Part shown: positions 37,080 to 45,766 of the stretch, piece by piece | Numbering within the stretch: the first letter of the stretch is position 1 | Layout of the letters: every line of letters begins with the position of its first letter | Source: Pseudoduganella namucuonensis | GTDB lineage: Bacteria > Pseudomonadota > Gammaproteobacteria > Burkholderiales > Burkholderiaceae_D | Reading direction: 5' to 3' | DNA length: 64,000 nucleotides | NCBI RefSeq assembly: GCF_900116645.1 | Contig: NZ_FPBO01000032.1 | Location: 1 to 64,000 of the forward strand | The notes under the pieces: generated by a model | Seen by the model: only the letters and a program-made list of their open reading frames with translations | Databases searched by the model: none | Told to the model about the DNA's origin: nothing | Position numbers and translations under genes: made by a program

Positions 37080-37580
37080 GCGCCCTGTAGACGCCTAGGT
37101 GGAACCCGAAGATGCCGCCGGCGCAAGCCGGCGGCATCTTCGTTTAACGCTTCGCAAACGGCGCCGATCGGGACAGACGGTCACTCGCTTTTGTCGTAAA
37201 AAAGTAACGTTCCATTACCACCAAAGCATCATTTACAAATTGCCACAAAGCTTGAAGCGCCTTGTTTACAGGCTTTTTCAGGCCTTCAAGCGAACTGGGC
37301 TTTTGACCTGATATTCACCGATGTTGCCCGTCTTTTAGGCCCTTCTTCGCGTAAGTCGCGAAAAAGCCTGGACCGCCCCGACCAGTGAAAAACGACCCTT
37401 GTTGTTCAAGAGCTTTAATTTTCCAGATTGACATCAAGGTACGCGGATGATTTCATAAGCCCTGAGAAAACTTTTGCCGTTTTTTCAATGATGTCCCACA
37501 AGGCATCAGGTGGATAAAAACAAATCAACGCGGATGCAAGCACCCGTTTGTTAAAAGCTTTACATTGGGAGTTCTAAAAA
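37080..37580. other. 501-bp intergenic region between the first two receptors
   Basis: It begins with the terminator at 37107-37142. The rest is AT-rich and holds no gene I can support. Inverted repeats are seen at 37250-37257/37284-37291 (GCTTGAAG/CTTCAAGC) and an imperfect hairpin at about 37337-37370. A promoter for the second receptor must be here, but no clear pair of boxes was found. Confidence 0.45.
37107..37142 (+). terminator. hairpin terminator after receptor 1
   Basis: A perfect 16-bp stem (CGAAGATGCCGCCGGC and its complement) is closed by a GCAA tetraloop and followed by a short T-run (37143-37145). Confidence 0.75.
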
Positions 37581-40493
37581 ATGATGATGGAAACAGTGTT
37601 GTCTCGTTCCGTACGTCTGATCTGCGCCGGCGGCGTGGCATTGGGCATGCAGGCAGCCTATGCACAGGAAGCCCCTATGCAGAAGGTGGAAGTTACCGGC
37701 TCGCGCATCCCGACCGCAAACATCGAAGGCACCAGCCCAGTTACCGTACTGGGTGCGAAAGACATCAAAACCGACGGCGTGCGCAACGTCGAAAGTCTGC
37801 TGAATAACCTGCCACAGGTCTTCGCCGACCAGGGCGGCAACGTGGTCAACGGCTCGACCGGTACCGCGACCGTCAACCTGCGCGGTCTGGGCGCCGAGCG
37901 CACGCTGGTGCTGGTCAACGGCAAGCGTATGCCGATGGGCTCGCCATCGAACGTGGCGGCCGACTTGAACCAGATCCCGGCACCGCTGATCAAGCGCGTC
38001 GAGGTGCTGACCGGCGGCGCGGGCGCCGTCTACGGTTCCGACGCCGTGTCCGGCGTGGTCAACTTCATCATGAACGACCGCTTCGAGGGCGTTCAGCTGG
38101 AAGCGAACATCGGCGGCTTCAACCACTCGCAAAAAGGCGGCAGCGTCGCCAAGCTGGTGGAAACCCGCGGCGCGACCAACCCGTCGCAGTTCAAACTGCC
38201 GGGCGACAAGGGCTTCGACGGCAAGTCGAAGGACGCCAGCCTGCTGGTCGGTAGCAACTTCGCCGACAACAAGGGTAACGCCACCCTGTTCTTCAGCTAC
38301 AAGAACGAAGACGCGCTGCTGCAGGCCGACCGCGACTTCTCCGCTTGCACGGTCAGCTCCAACGCCACCGGCTTCGCTTGCGGCGGTTCGGGCACCAACG
38401 CCACCGGCCGTATCGCCAGCCTGGAATCGGCCGGCATCTCCAAAGGCAAGATCCTGACGATCGCCGACGCCAACGGCACCGCGCGCCCATTCAACAACGC
38501 GCTGGACCAGTACAACTTCGGCCCGATCAACCACTACCAGCGTCCTTCCGAGCGCTATGGCTTCAACGGCACCGTCCACTACGACGTGAACGACAAGATC
38601 CGCCTGTACTCGGACTTCTCCTTCCACGACGACCGCACCGTGGCGCAGATCGCCCCGGGCGGCATGTTCGACGGCGTGGCCGTGCTGCGCAACGACAACC
38701 CGTTCCTGTCGCAAAGCATCAAGGACCAGCTGGGCATCACCCCGACCACGACCACCGAAGTGTCCATCCTGCGCCGCAACGTCGAAGGCGGCGGCCGCCA
38801 GTCCGAATACCGCAACAGCTCGTACCGCGAACTGTTCGGCGTGAAAGGCGAAGTCGGCGGCTGGAACTACGACATCTACGGCCAGTCGGCCAAGGTGATC
38901 TACTCGCAGAGCGAATCGAACTACTTCTCCAGCACCCGCGTACAGCGCGCCCTGGACGTGGTCAACGTCAACGGCGTGGCGACCTGCCGCTCCGTGGTCG
39001 ACGGTTCCGATCCGGCCTGCGTACCGTACAACGTGTACAAGCTGGGCGCGATCACCCCGGCGATGCTGGCCTACCTGCAGATCCCCGGCATGCGCAAGGG
39101 CTCGACCGAGCAGCAGATCCAGGGCGCGACCATCGCCTCCGACCTGGGCGACTACGGCATCAAGGTGCCGGGCCACAGCAGCGGCGTGGGCGTGTCGTTC
39201 GGCGCGGAACACCGCAAGGAAAAACTGGAACTGATGACCGACGCCGCCACCCAGGCCGGCGACCTGTCCGGTTCGGGCGGCCCGACCGGCGGCGTGGTTG
39301 GCCAGTACTCGGTGAAGGACGTGTTCGGCGAGATGCGCATTCCGCTGATCGAGAACAAGCCGTTCGCCGACAAACTGGAAGCCAACGCGTCCTACCGTCA
39401 CTCCAGCTACAGCACCGGCAACAAGGCCAACACCTTCGGCGTGGGCCTGGACTGGGCGCCACTGAAGGAAGTGCGTTTCCGCGGTTCGTACCAGAAGGCC
39501 GTGCGCGCGCCTAACCTGATCGAACTGTACACCCCACAGGGCAACAACCTGTTCGACATGGACGCCGATCCATGCGCCGGCGACACCCCGAGCGCGTCCC
39601 TGGCCGCTTGCCAACGCACCGGCGTCACCGCCGCGCAGTACGGCAACATCCAGGACAGCCCAGCAGGCCAGTACAACTACCTGCAAGGCGGCAACACCAA
39701 CCTGAAGCCTGAGACCGCCAAGTCGAAGACCTTCGGTGTGGTGCTGACCCCGATGCGCAACCTGAGCGTGACGATCGACTACTTCGATATCCAGGTGGAA
39801 GACACCATCGACATCATCGATCCGGCCACCTCGCTGTCGAAGTGCCTGGCCACCGGCGACGCGCGCTTCTGCTCGCTGATCAAGCGTGACCGCACCGGCT
39901 CCCTGTGGCTGTTCGACGATGCCAAGATCACCGGCACCCAGCAGAACATCGGCAGCACCGGCACCACCGGTATCGACGTCGGCGCCAACTACGTGCAGCG
40001 CATCGGCGCCTACGGCTCGGTTGGCTTCAACTTCGCCGGCACCTACCTGCGCAAGCTGGAAACCGAAGAGATCAAGGGCGAAGGCGTGTACGACTGCGTG
40101 GGCTACTACGGTCCGAACAAGTGCGAACAGCCCAACCCGAAATGGCGTCACAAGATCCGCGCGAACTGGAACACCCCATGGAACGTGGATCTGGCTGTGA
40201 CCTGGCGTCACATCGACAAGGTGCAACTGCAGAACCTGAGCAGCAACCCGCTGCTGAGCGGCGCGTCGAACCCTGTCGATCGTGAACTGGGCCAGCGCGA
40301 CTACATGGACCTGTCGGCGTCGTACAACATCACGAAGAAGATCTCGCTGTCCGGCGGCATCAACAACGTGTTCGACCGCGATCCTCCTCTGACCTCGCAA
40401 CTGGCCACCGGCCAGGGCAACGGCAACACCTACCCATCGGTCTACGATGCGCTGGGCCGCCGCCTGTTCATGACGATGACCGCCAAGTTCTAA
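37581..40493 (+). CDS. TonB-dependent outer-membrane receptor (2)
   Basis: This is a 970-residue receptor with the same plan as its upstream neighbour. The signal peptide MMMETVLSRSVRLICAGGVA is probably cleaved after A28 (AYA/QE), followed by QKVEVTGSRIPTAN. Plug motifs are VNLRGLGAERTLVLVNGKRM and VEVLTGGAGAVYGSDAVSGV. The barrel includes KAVRAPNLIELYTPQG and GGNTNLKPETAKSKTFGV and ends TMTAKF. The N-terminus and the region before the start codon (TTGGGAGTT) resemble receptor 1, so the two are related though not recent duplicates. The 501-bp gap argues for its own promoter. A Cys-containing extracellular region (ACTVSSNATGFACGG) suggests a disulfide in a surface loop. The ligand is unknown. 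Confidence 0.93.
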   Translation: MMMETVLSRSVRLICAGGVALGMQAAYAQEAPMQKVEVTGSRIPTANIEGTSPVTVLGAKDIKTDGVRNVESLLNNLPQVFADQGGNVVNGSTGTATVNLRGLGAERTLVLVNGKRMPMGSPSNVAADLNQIPAPLIKRVEVLTGGAGAVYGSDAVSGVVNFIMNDRFEGVQLEANIGGFNHSQKGGSVAKLVETRGATNPSQFKLPGDKGFDGKSKDASLLVGSNFADNKGNATLFFSYKNEDALLQADRDFSACTVSSNATGFACGGSGTNATGRIASLESAGISKGKILTIADANGTARPFNNALDQYNFGPINHYQRPSERYGFNGTVHYDVNDKIRLYSDFSFHDDRTVAQIAPGGMFDGVAVLRNDNPFLSQSIKDQLGITPTTTTEVSILRRNVEGGGRQSEYRNSSYRELFGVKGEVGGWNYDIYGQSAKVIYSQSESNYFSSTRVQRALDVVNVNGVATCRSVVDGSDPACVPYNVYKLGAITPAMLAYLQIPGMRKGSTEQQIQGATIASDLGDYGIKVPGHSSGVGVSFGAEHRKEKLELMTDAATQAGDLSGSGGPTGGVVGQYSVKDVFGEMRIPLIENKPFADKLEANASYRHSSYSTGNKANTFGVGLDWAPLKEVRFRGSYQKAVRAPNLIELYTPQGNNLFDMDADPCAGDTPSASLAACQRTGVTAAQYGNIQDSPAGQYNYLQGGNTNLKPETAKSKTFGVVLTPMRNLSVTIDYFDIQVEDTIDIIDPATSLSKCLATGDARFCSLIKRDRTGSLWLFDDAKITGTQQNIGSTGTTGIDVGANYVQRIGAYGSVGFNFAGTYLRKLETEEIKGEGVYDCVGYYGPNKCEQPNPKWRHKIRANWNTPWNVDLAVTWRHIDKVQLQNLSSNPLLSGASNPVDRELGQRDYMDLSASYNITKKISLSGGINNVFDRDPPLTSQLATGQGNGNTYPSVYDALGRRLFMTMTAKF

Positions 40494-40513
40494 TTCTTTA
40501 GAACCCGGCAAGA

Positions 40514-40539
40514 ACGGCACCTTCGGGTGCCGTTTTTTT
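40514..40539 (+). terminator. rho-independent terminator after receptor 2
   Basis: Stem ACGGCACC/GGTGCCGT closed by a TTCG tetraloop and followed by seven T. It lies 20 bases after the stop. Confidence 0.92.
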
Positions 40540-40546
40540 ATGCCCG

Positions 40547-40599
40547 AAAAAAGGGGTCAGGTTCGGTATTAAAAAAATACCGAACCTGACCCCTTTTTT
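40547..40599. repeat. 24-bp perfect hairpin in the convergent gap, GGGGTCAGG ends
   Basis: Arms 40547-40570 and 40576-40599 are perfectly complementary around AAAAA. The outer sequence AAAAAAGGGGTCAGG resembles the GGGGTCAGACC repeats, with a different interior. It is sandwiched between the terminators of the two convergent genes. Confidence 0.8.
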
Positions 40600-40606
40600 G
40601 GGCACC

Positions 40607-40631
40607 AAAAAAAAGGCGCCAGCGGCGCCTT
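40607..40631 (-). terminator. terminator of the beta-hydroxylase gene
   Basis: On the minus strand the stem AAGGCGCC/GGCGCCTT with loop GCT is followed by a run of T (A-run 40607-40614 on plus). It lies 20 bases after the stop at 40652. Confidence 0.85.
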
Positions 40632-40651
40632 CGTCTATATATATAGTGGCT

Positions 40652-41941
40652 TCAGAGTTCGAAGCCGCCCGACATGCCGCCGAACGCCTCGATGCCCTCG
40701 CTCATGGCCGTGATGGCGGCGCGCTCCGCCGCGCTCAGCTGCGGATGCCAGACGTCGAAGATCAGCAGCACGCGCAGCTGGTCGCTGTCGTTCCAGGCCT
40801 CGTGCTCGATGGTGTCGTCGAACACCCAGGCCTTGCCCATTTCCCACGCGCGCACGTCGTTGCCGACGCGGAAACCGCAGTCCGGCGGCAGGATCAGCGG
40901 CAGGTGCGTCACCAGCCGCACGTTGGAGACGCCGGTGTGCGCCGGGATGCGGGTCTTCGGTTTCAACAGCGAGAACATCGCGGTCGGCGTGCGCTTGCTC
41001 TGTCGCGGCTGCGGCGCCAGCGCCAGCGCGGCCATCGTGGCCGGACACTGCGCGGCGTGCGCCTCGACCCGTGCGCCCTTCTCGATCAGGTGGTAGGCGC
41101 TCCAGTCCGGCGAGTTGTTCAGCTGCGCGAACTGGTTGTGCGGCAGGTCCGCCGGATAGGTGAGATAGGGCGTGAAGCCCTGGTCGGCCTTCAGCACGGC
41201 CAGGAATTCGTCGCGGATGGCGTCGGTGGACGCCTCGACCTGCTCGATCCAGGGGAACAGACCGCGATCGAAGAAGGTGATCGGCGCCAGGCCTGAGAAG
41301 TGGAACAGCGCCGGGCGCGATTCGTAGCGCTGCTTGCGGCCGAACATGATGTCGACCGATTCGCGGAAGCGGCCCAGGTCCTCGCCCCGCATGTCCTTGA
41401 AGAAGGCCGACAGGTGCCGGTCCATGAAGGTGCCGAACTCGCTGTTGTAGCGGTCGCGGTACTGCAACGCCTGCCGCAGCATGGGGCGCAGGTCCGGGTT
41501 GACCTGTTCCATCGGCGGCGCCACGGTGGCCGCCGCGCCATAGGCGCGCGCCGCCTCGTGGGTCTTGCCTTGGCGTTCGAGCAGGTTGCCGCGCAACAGC
41601 AGCGCCAGCATGTCGTTGGGATCGATGGACAGCGCGCCGCGGATCGCCGCCGCCTCGCCCTCCTCGTCGCGCAGGCCCTGGCACACCACGGCCAGGTTGA
41701 TCCATTCCTGCTGGTCGCCGCCGTCGGCCGCGATCAGGCGCTGCAGCAGCGCCTTCGCCGCCAGCAGGTCGCCCGCGCGGAAGGAACGCTGGCTCAGCGC
41801 GGTGAGCGCCTTGCGGTTGTCTGGATCGCCGTCGAGGATGCGCAACCATAGCACTCCGGCCTCGTCGTGGCGGCCGGCCTGGATGGCGCGCGCGATGTCC
41901 TGTTCCAGCGCGGCGATGTCTTGGGCGTTCAATTTCTGCAC
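40652..41941 (-). CDS. TPR protein with aspartyl/asparaginyl beta-hydroxylase domain
   Basis: This is a 429-residue cytoplasmic protein. Residues about 5-150 contain three or four TPR-like helical repeats (AGRHDEAGVLWLRILDGDPD, then EEGEAAAIRGALSIDPND). The C-terminal about 150 residues are an aspartyl/asparaginyl beta-hydroxylase domain, a 2-oxoglutarate/Fe(II) oxygenase. The expected metal and co-substrate histidines are visible: H335 and H346 in AHTGVSNVRLVTH, and H380 in FDDTIEHEAWN. The family hydroxylates Asp or Asn side chains in proteins or peptides; the substrate here is unknown. It is convergent with receptor 2 and upstream of nothing else on its strand, so it appears monocistronic. 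Confidence 0.88.
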   Translation of the reverse strand: MQKLNAQDIAALEQDIARAIQAGRHDEAGVLWLRILDGDPDNRKALTALSQRSFRAGDLLAAKALLQRLIAADGGDQQEWINLAVVCQGLRDEEGEAAAIRGALSIDPNDMLALLLRGNLLERQGKTHEAARAYGAAATVAPPMEQVNPDLRPMLRQALQYRDRYNSEFGTFMDRHLSAFFKDMRGEDLGRFRESVDIMFGRKQRYESRPALFHFSGLAPITFFDRGLFPWIEQVEASTDAIRDEFLAVLKADQGFTPYLTYPADLPHNQFAQLNNSPDWSAYHLIEKGARVEAHAAQCPATMAALALAPQPRQSKRTPTAMFSLLKPKTRIPAHTGVSNVRLVTHLPLILPPDCGFRVGNDVRAWEMGKAWVFDDTIEHEAWNDSDQLRVLLIFDVWHPQLSAAERAAITAMSEGIEAFGGMSGGFEL

Positions 41942-42074
41942 TTTCGTTCCCTGTGGTCAAGTCGATATTCGTCCCACCGTTGTGGGGCGGGACTGCGCTT
42001 GGATTTTAGCCTGCGCGCCCGGCCCGCAGTTGACGAAAGTGAAAAATGCTAGGTGTATTGCAACAGTCCCGGGC

Positions 42075-43136
42075 TCAGTCCTCGGCCTTCAGGCGGCGCT
42101 GGCGCACGGCGGCGGCCAGGCCCTCCAGCACTTGCACGCTGCTGTCCCAGTCGATGCAGCCGTCGGTGATGGACTGGCCGTAGGTCAGTTCCTTGCCCGG
42201 CACCAGGTCCTGGCGGCCGGCCACCAGGTGCGACTCCACCATCACGCCGACGATGCGCTGGTCGCCCGCCGCGATCTGGCCGGCGATGTCGGCGCACACC
42301 GGGATCTGGTTTTCCGGCTTCTTCGAGCTGTTGGCGTGCGAGGCGTCGATCATCAGGCGCGCGGCCAGGCCCTGGGCGGCGATCTGCTTGCAAGCCTCCT
42401 CGACGCTGGCGGCGTCGTAGTTGGGCGCCTTGCCGCCGCGCAGGATGATGTGGCAGTCCTCGTTGCCGTTGGTGGACACGATGGCCGAGTGGCCGCCCTT
42501 GGTCACCGACAGGAAATGGTGCGGCTGCGAGGCGGCCTTGATCGCCTCCACGGCGATCTTGACGTTGCCGTCGGTGCCGTTCTTGAAGCCCACCGGGCAG
42601 GACAGGCCGGACGCCAGCTCGCGGTGCACCTGCGATTCGGTGGTGCGGGCGCCGATCGCGCCCCAGCTGATCAGGTCGGCGATGTACTGCGGGCTGATCA
42701 CGTCCAGGTACTCAGTGCCGGCCGGCAGGCCCAGCTCGTTGATGTCGCGCAGCAACTCGCGCGCCATGCGCAGGCCGTCGTTGATGCGGAAGCTGTTGTC
42801 CATGTAGGGGTCGTTGATCATGCCCTTCCAGCCGACGGTGGTGCGCGGCTTCTCGAAGTAGACGCGCATCACGATCTCCAGGTCAGCGCCCAGTTGCTTG
42901 CGCAGCGGCGCCAGGCGGCGCGCGTATTCCATCGCCGCCTTCGGATCGTGGATGGAGCAGGGGCCGATGACAACCATCAGGCGGTCGTCCTGGCCGTGCA
43001 GGATGCGGTGCAGCGCCACGCGCGCCTCGGCGGCGGTGTTGCTGGCCGCCTCGGTGCAGGCAAATTCGCGGATCAGGTGCGAAGGTGGAACCAGTTCCTT
43101 CATTTCGCGGATGCGCAAGTCGTCGGTGCGTTGCAT
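42075..43136 (-). CDS. aroG: 3-deoxy-7-phosphoheptulonate (DAHP) synthase, AroG type
   Basis: This 353-residue class I DAHP synthase condenses PEP and erythrose-4-phosphate in the first step of the shikimate pathway. Family signatures include VVIGPCSIHDPKAAMEYARR, MRVYFEKPRTTVGWKGMIND, SWGAIGARTTESQVHRELAS and MIDASHANSSKKPENQ. An AGGAG sequence stands 9 bases before the ATG at 43136; the open frame upstream (to 43196) crosses the leader terminator and is not coding. The enzyme family contains Phe-, Tyr- and Trp-sensitive forms. The Phe-rich leader peptide upstream suggests transcription control by phenylalanine. A short hairpin-rich gap separates it from the next gene downstream. Confidence 0.96.
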   Translation of the reverse strand: MQRTDDLRIREMKELVPPSHLIREFACTEAASNTAAEARVALHRILHGQDDRLMVVIGPCSIHDPKAAMEYARRLAPLRKQLGADLEIVMRVYFEKPRTTVGWKGMINDPYMDNSFRINDGLRMARELLRDINELGLPAGTEYLDVISPQYIADLISWGAIGARTTESQVHRELASGLSCPVGFKNGTDGNVKIAVEAIKAASQPHHFLSVTKGGHSAIVSTNGNEDCHIILRGGKAPNYDAASVEEACKQIAAQGLAARLMIDASHANSSKKPENQIPVCADIAGQIAAGDQRIVGVMVESHLVAGRQDLVPGKELTYGQSITDGCIDWDSSVQVLEGLAAAVRQRRLKAED

Positions 43137-43184
43137 GTCTTTCTCCTGGTGTTGTGATGGTCTGAATGAAAAGCTGGGATAAAA

Positions 43185-43209
43185 AAAAACCGCCATCGCT
43201 GGCGGTTTT
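43185..43209 (-). terminator. terminator (attenuator) in the aroG leader
   Basis: A 10-bp stem AAAACCGCCA/TGGCGGTTTT with a 4-base loop is followed on the minus strand by a nine-T run. It lies about 50 bases before the aroG start, downstream of the aroG promoter and leader peptide, so it must be read through for aroG expression. Confidence 0.88.
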
Positions 43210-43255
43210 GTCTGGGTCTGCTGGGATCTCGCTTTGCTGCTACGTGAACCGGCCG

Positions 43256-43324
43256 CTACTCCACCGCCTTTGGGTTGGAATTGCTAAAGTAAAAGTGGCC
43301 GGTAAAGAAAACGAAGCGTTGCAT
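43256..43324 (-). CDS. Phe-rich leader peptide of aroG
   Basis: This 22-codon open frame lies between the aroG promoter and the leader terminator. It begins MQRFVFFTGHFYF: five phenylalanines and one tyrosine in the first 13 residues, the hallmark of an amino-acid-sensing leader such as PheL. The codons for residues 19-21 contain GGCGGT, complementary to ACCGCC in the 5' arm of the terminator. ACCGGCC at codons 8-10 is complementary to GGCCGGT just after the stop. These give the alternative pairings needed for ribosome-stalling attenuation. No strong Shine-Dalgarno is visible, which is the main reservation. Confidence 0.75.
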   Translation of the reverse strand: MQRFVFFTGHFYFSNSNPKAVE

Positions 43325-43350
43325 GGTGCAATCCGAATTAAGTTCGGTCA

Positions 43351-43379
43351 ACTATAGGATATTCGACCGATCTTTGCAA
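43351..43379 (-). promoter_or_regulatory. promoter of the aroG leader transcript
   Basis: On the minus strand, TTGCAA (43374-43379) and TATAGT (43351-43356) are separated by 17 bases. Transcription would start near 43344, giving about a 209-base leader before aroG. It lies directly after the tldD stop. Confidence 0.75.
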
Positions 43380-43387
43380 GGAAATTG

Positions 43388-44848
43388 TTAAGCGGTCCCG
43401 CCGACGGTGACGCCGTCCAGCCGCAGCGTGGGCTGGCCGACGCCCACCGGCACGCTCTGGCCCTCCTTGCCGCACACGCCCACGCCCGAGTCCAGCTTCA
43501 TGTCGTTGCCGATCATGGACACGCGGTTCAGCACGTCCGGACCGTTGCCGATCAGGGTGGCGCCCTTGACCGGGTAGGTGATCTTGCCGTTCTCGATCAT
43601 ATAGGCCTCGCTGGCCGAGAACACGAACTTGCCGTTGGTGATGTCGACCTGGCCGCCGCCGAAGTTCACCGCGTACAGGCCGTTCTTCACCGACGCCAGG
43701 ATCTCGCCCGGGTCCTTGTCGCCGCCCAGCATATAGGTGTTGGTCATGCGCGGCATCGGCAGGTGGGCGAACGATTCGCGGCGCGCGTTGCCGGTGACCG
43801 GCATCTTCATCAGGCGCGCGTTCATGGTGTCCTGGATGTAGCCCTTCAGGATGCCGTCCTCGATCAAGGTGGTGCACTGGGTCGGGTTGCCCTCGTCGTC
43901 GATGTTGAGCGAGCCGCGGCGGTCGGCCAGCGTGCCGTCGTCGACCACGGTGACGCCCTTGGCCGCCACGCGCTCGCCGATGCGGCCGGAGAAGGTGGAC
44001 GAGCCCTTGCGGTTGAAATCGCCCTCCAGGCCGTGGCCGATCGCCTCGTGCAGCAGGATGCCGGGCCAGCCCGGTCCCAGCACGACCGTCATCGGGCCGG
44101 CCGGCGCGGGGCGCGCGTCCAGGTTGACCACCGCCGACTTGACGGCGTCCTCGGCGTACTGTTCCAGGATCTCGTCGGTGAAGTAGCCGTAGTCGTAGCG
44201 GCCGCCGCCGCCGGACGAGCCCATCTCGCGGCGCCCGTCCTGCTCGGCGATCACGGTGACGGACACGCGCACCAGCGGGCGGATGTCGGCCGCCAAGACG
44301 CCGTCGCTGCGCACCACCAGCACCACGTCGTACTCGCCGGCCAGGCCGGCCATCACCTGCACCACGCGCGGGTCCTTGGCACGCGCCATCTTTTCCACGC
44401 GCTCCAGCAGTTTCACTTTCGCGGTTGCGTCCAGCGACACCAGCGGATCGTGCGGCAGGTACAGCGCGCGGCCGCCCTGCTGCGTCATGGACGACGCCAC
44501 CTTGATCTTGCCGGCGCCGGCGCGCGCGATGGTGCGCGTGGCGGCCGCCGCGTCCAGCAGCGCGATCTCGGAAATCTCGTCCGAGTAGGCGAAGGCGGTT
44601 TTGTCGCCGGACACGGCGCGCACGCCGACGCCCTGGTCGATCGAGAAGCTGCCGGTCTTGACGATGCCCTCTTCCAGGCTCCAGCCCTCGTTCTTGGTGA
44701 ATTGGAAATACAGGTCGGCGTAATCGACCTTGTGGGTGAACATGGTGCCCAGCGTTTTCAGCAGCTTGGCCTCGTCCAGGCCGAACGGCGTCAGCAGCAG
44801 ATCGCGCGCGACGGCCAGGGTGGACAGATTGGGTTCGAATGGGGTCAT
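43388..44848 (-). CDS. tldD: metalloprotease TldD
   Basis: This is a 486-residue TldD subunit, the active half of the TldD/TldE (PmbA) zinc protease that cleaves unfolded peptides and processes modified peptides such as microcin B17. The zinc motif is HEAIGHGLEGD with H267, E268 and H272, and the probable third ligand is C459 in GVGVCGKEGQ. Other family features are SLEEGIVKTGSFSIDQGVGV, GSLNIDDEGNPTQ and MTNTYMLGGDKDP. It lies with the nitrilase-family gene and yhdP on the same strand, an order (yhdP near tldD) also found in enterobacteria. A repeat hairpin separates it from the nitrilase gene. The partner pmbA is not in the window. Confidence 0.96.
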   Translation of the reverse strand: MTPFEPNLSTLAVARDLLLTPFGLDEAKLLKTLGTMFTHKVDYADLYFQFTKNEGWSLEEGIVKTGSFSIDQGVGVRAVSGDKTAFAYSDEISEIALLDAAAATRTIARAGAGKIKVASSMTQQGGRALYLPHDPLVSLDATAKVKLLERVEKMARAKDPRVVQVMAGLAGEYDVVLVVRSDGVLAADIRPLVRVSVTVIAEQDGRREMGSSGGGGRYDYGYFTDEILEQYAEDAVKSAVVNLDARPAPAGPMTVVLGPGWPGILLHEAIGHGLEGDFNRKGSSTFSGRIGERVAAKGVTVVDDGTLADRRGSLNIDDEGNPTQCTTLIEDGILKGYIQDTMNARLMKMPVTGNARRESFAHLPMPRMTNTYMLGGDKDPGEILASVKNGLYAVNFGGGQVDITNGKFVFSASEAYMIENGKITYPVKGATLIGNGPDVLNRVSMIGNDMKLDSGVGVCGKEGQSVPVGVGQPTLRLDGVTVGGTA

Positions 44849-44921
44849 GTTGTTGCCTCTAGTAAGATGCTGTCATTGTAACGGGAAGCCCAAGGGAACG
44901 CTCGCTACAACCAACGGCAGT

Positions 44922-44956
44922 TGCTGGGGTCAGACCCGGCGGGTCTGACCCCAGCA
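44922..44956. repeat. REP-like hairpin, GGGGTCAGACCC ends (copy D)
   Basis: Perfect 16-bp arms TGCTGGGGTCAGACCC (44922-44937) and its complement (44941-44956) are separated by only three bases. It lies between the nitrilase stop and tldD. This is the shortest member of the family, with no interior. Confidence 0.82.
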
Positions 44957-44968
44957 TCTGCCTCGGGT

Positions 44969-45765
<797 letters not shown>

Positions 45766-45766
<1 letters not shown>

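Noticed and set aside
37560..40520. 986-codon minus-strand frame, and similar frame at 34293-36767
   Set aside because: Antisense shadows of the TonB-dependent receptors, which have signal peptides, plug and barrel motifs.
43137..43196. N-terminal extension of aroG to the ATG at 43196
   Set aside because: It would encode the leader terminator T-run as protein; the AGGAG site and family N-terminus support 43136.
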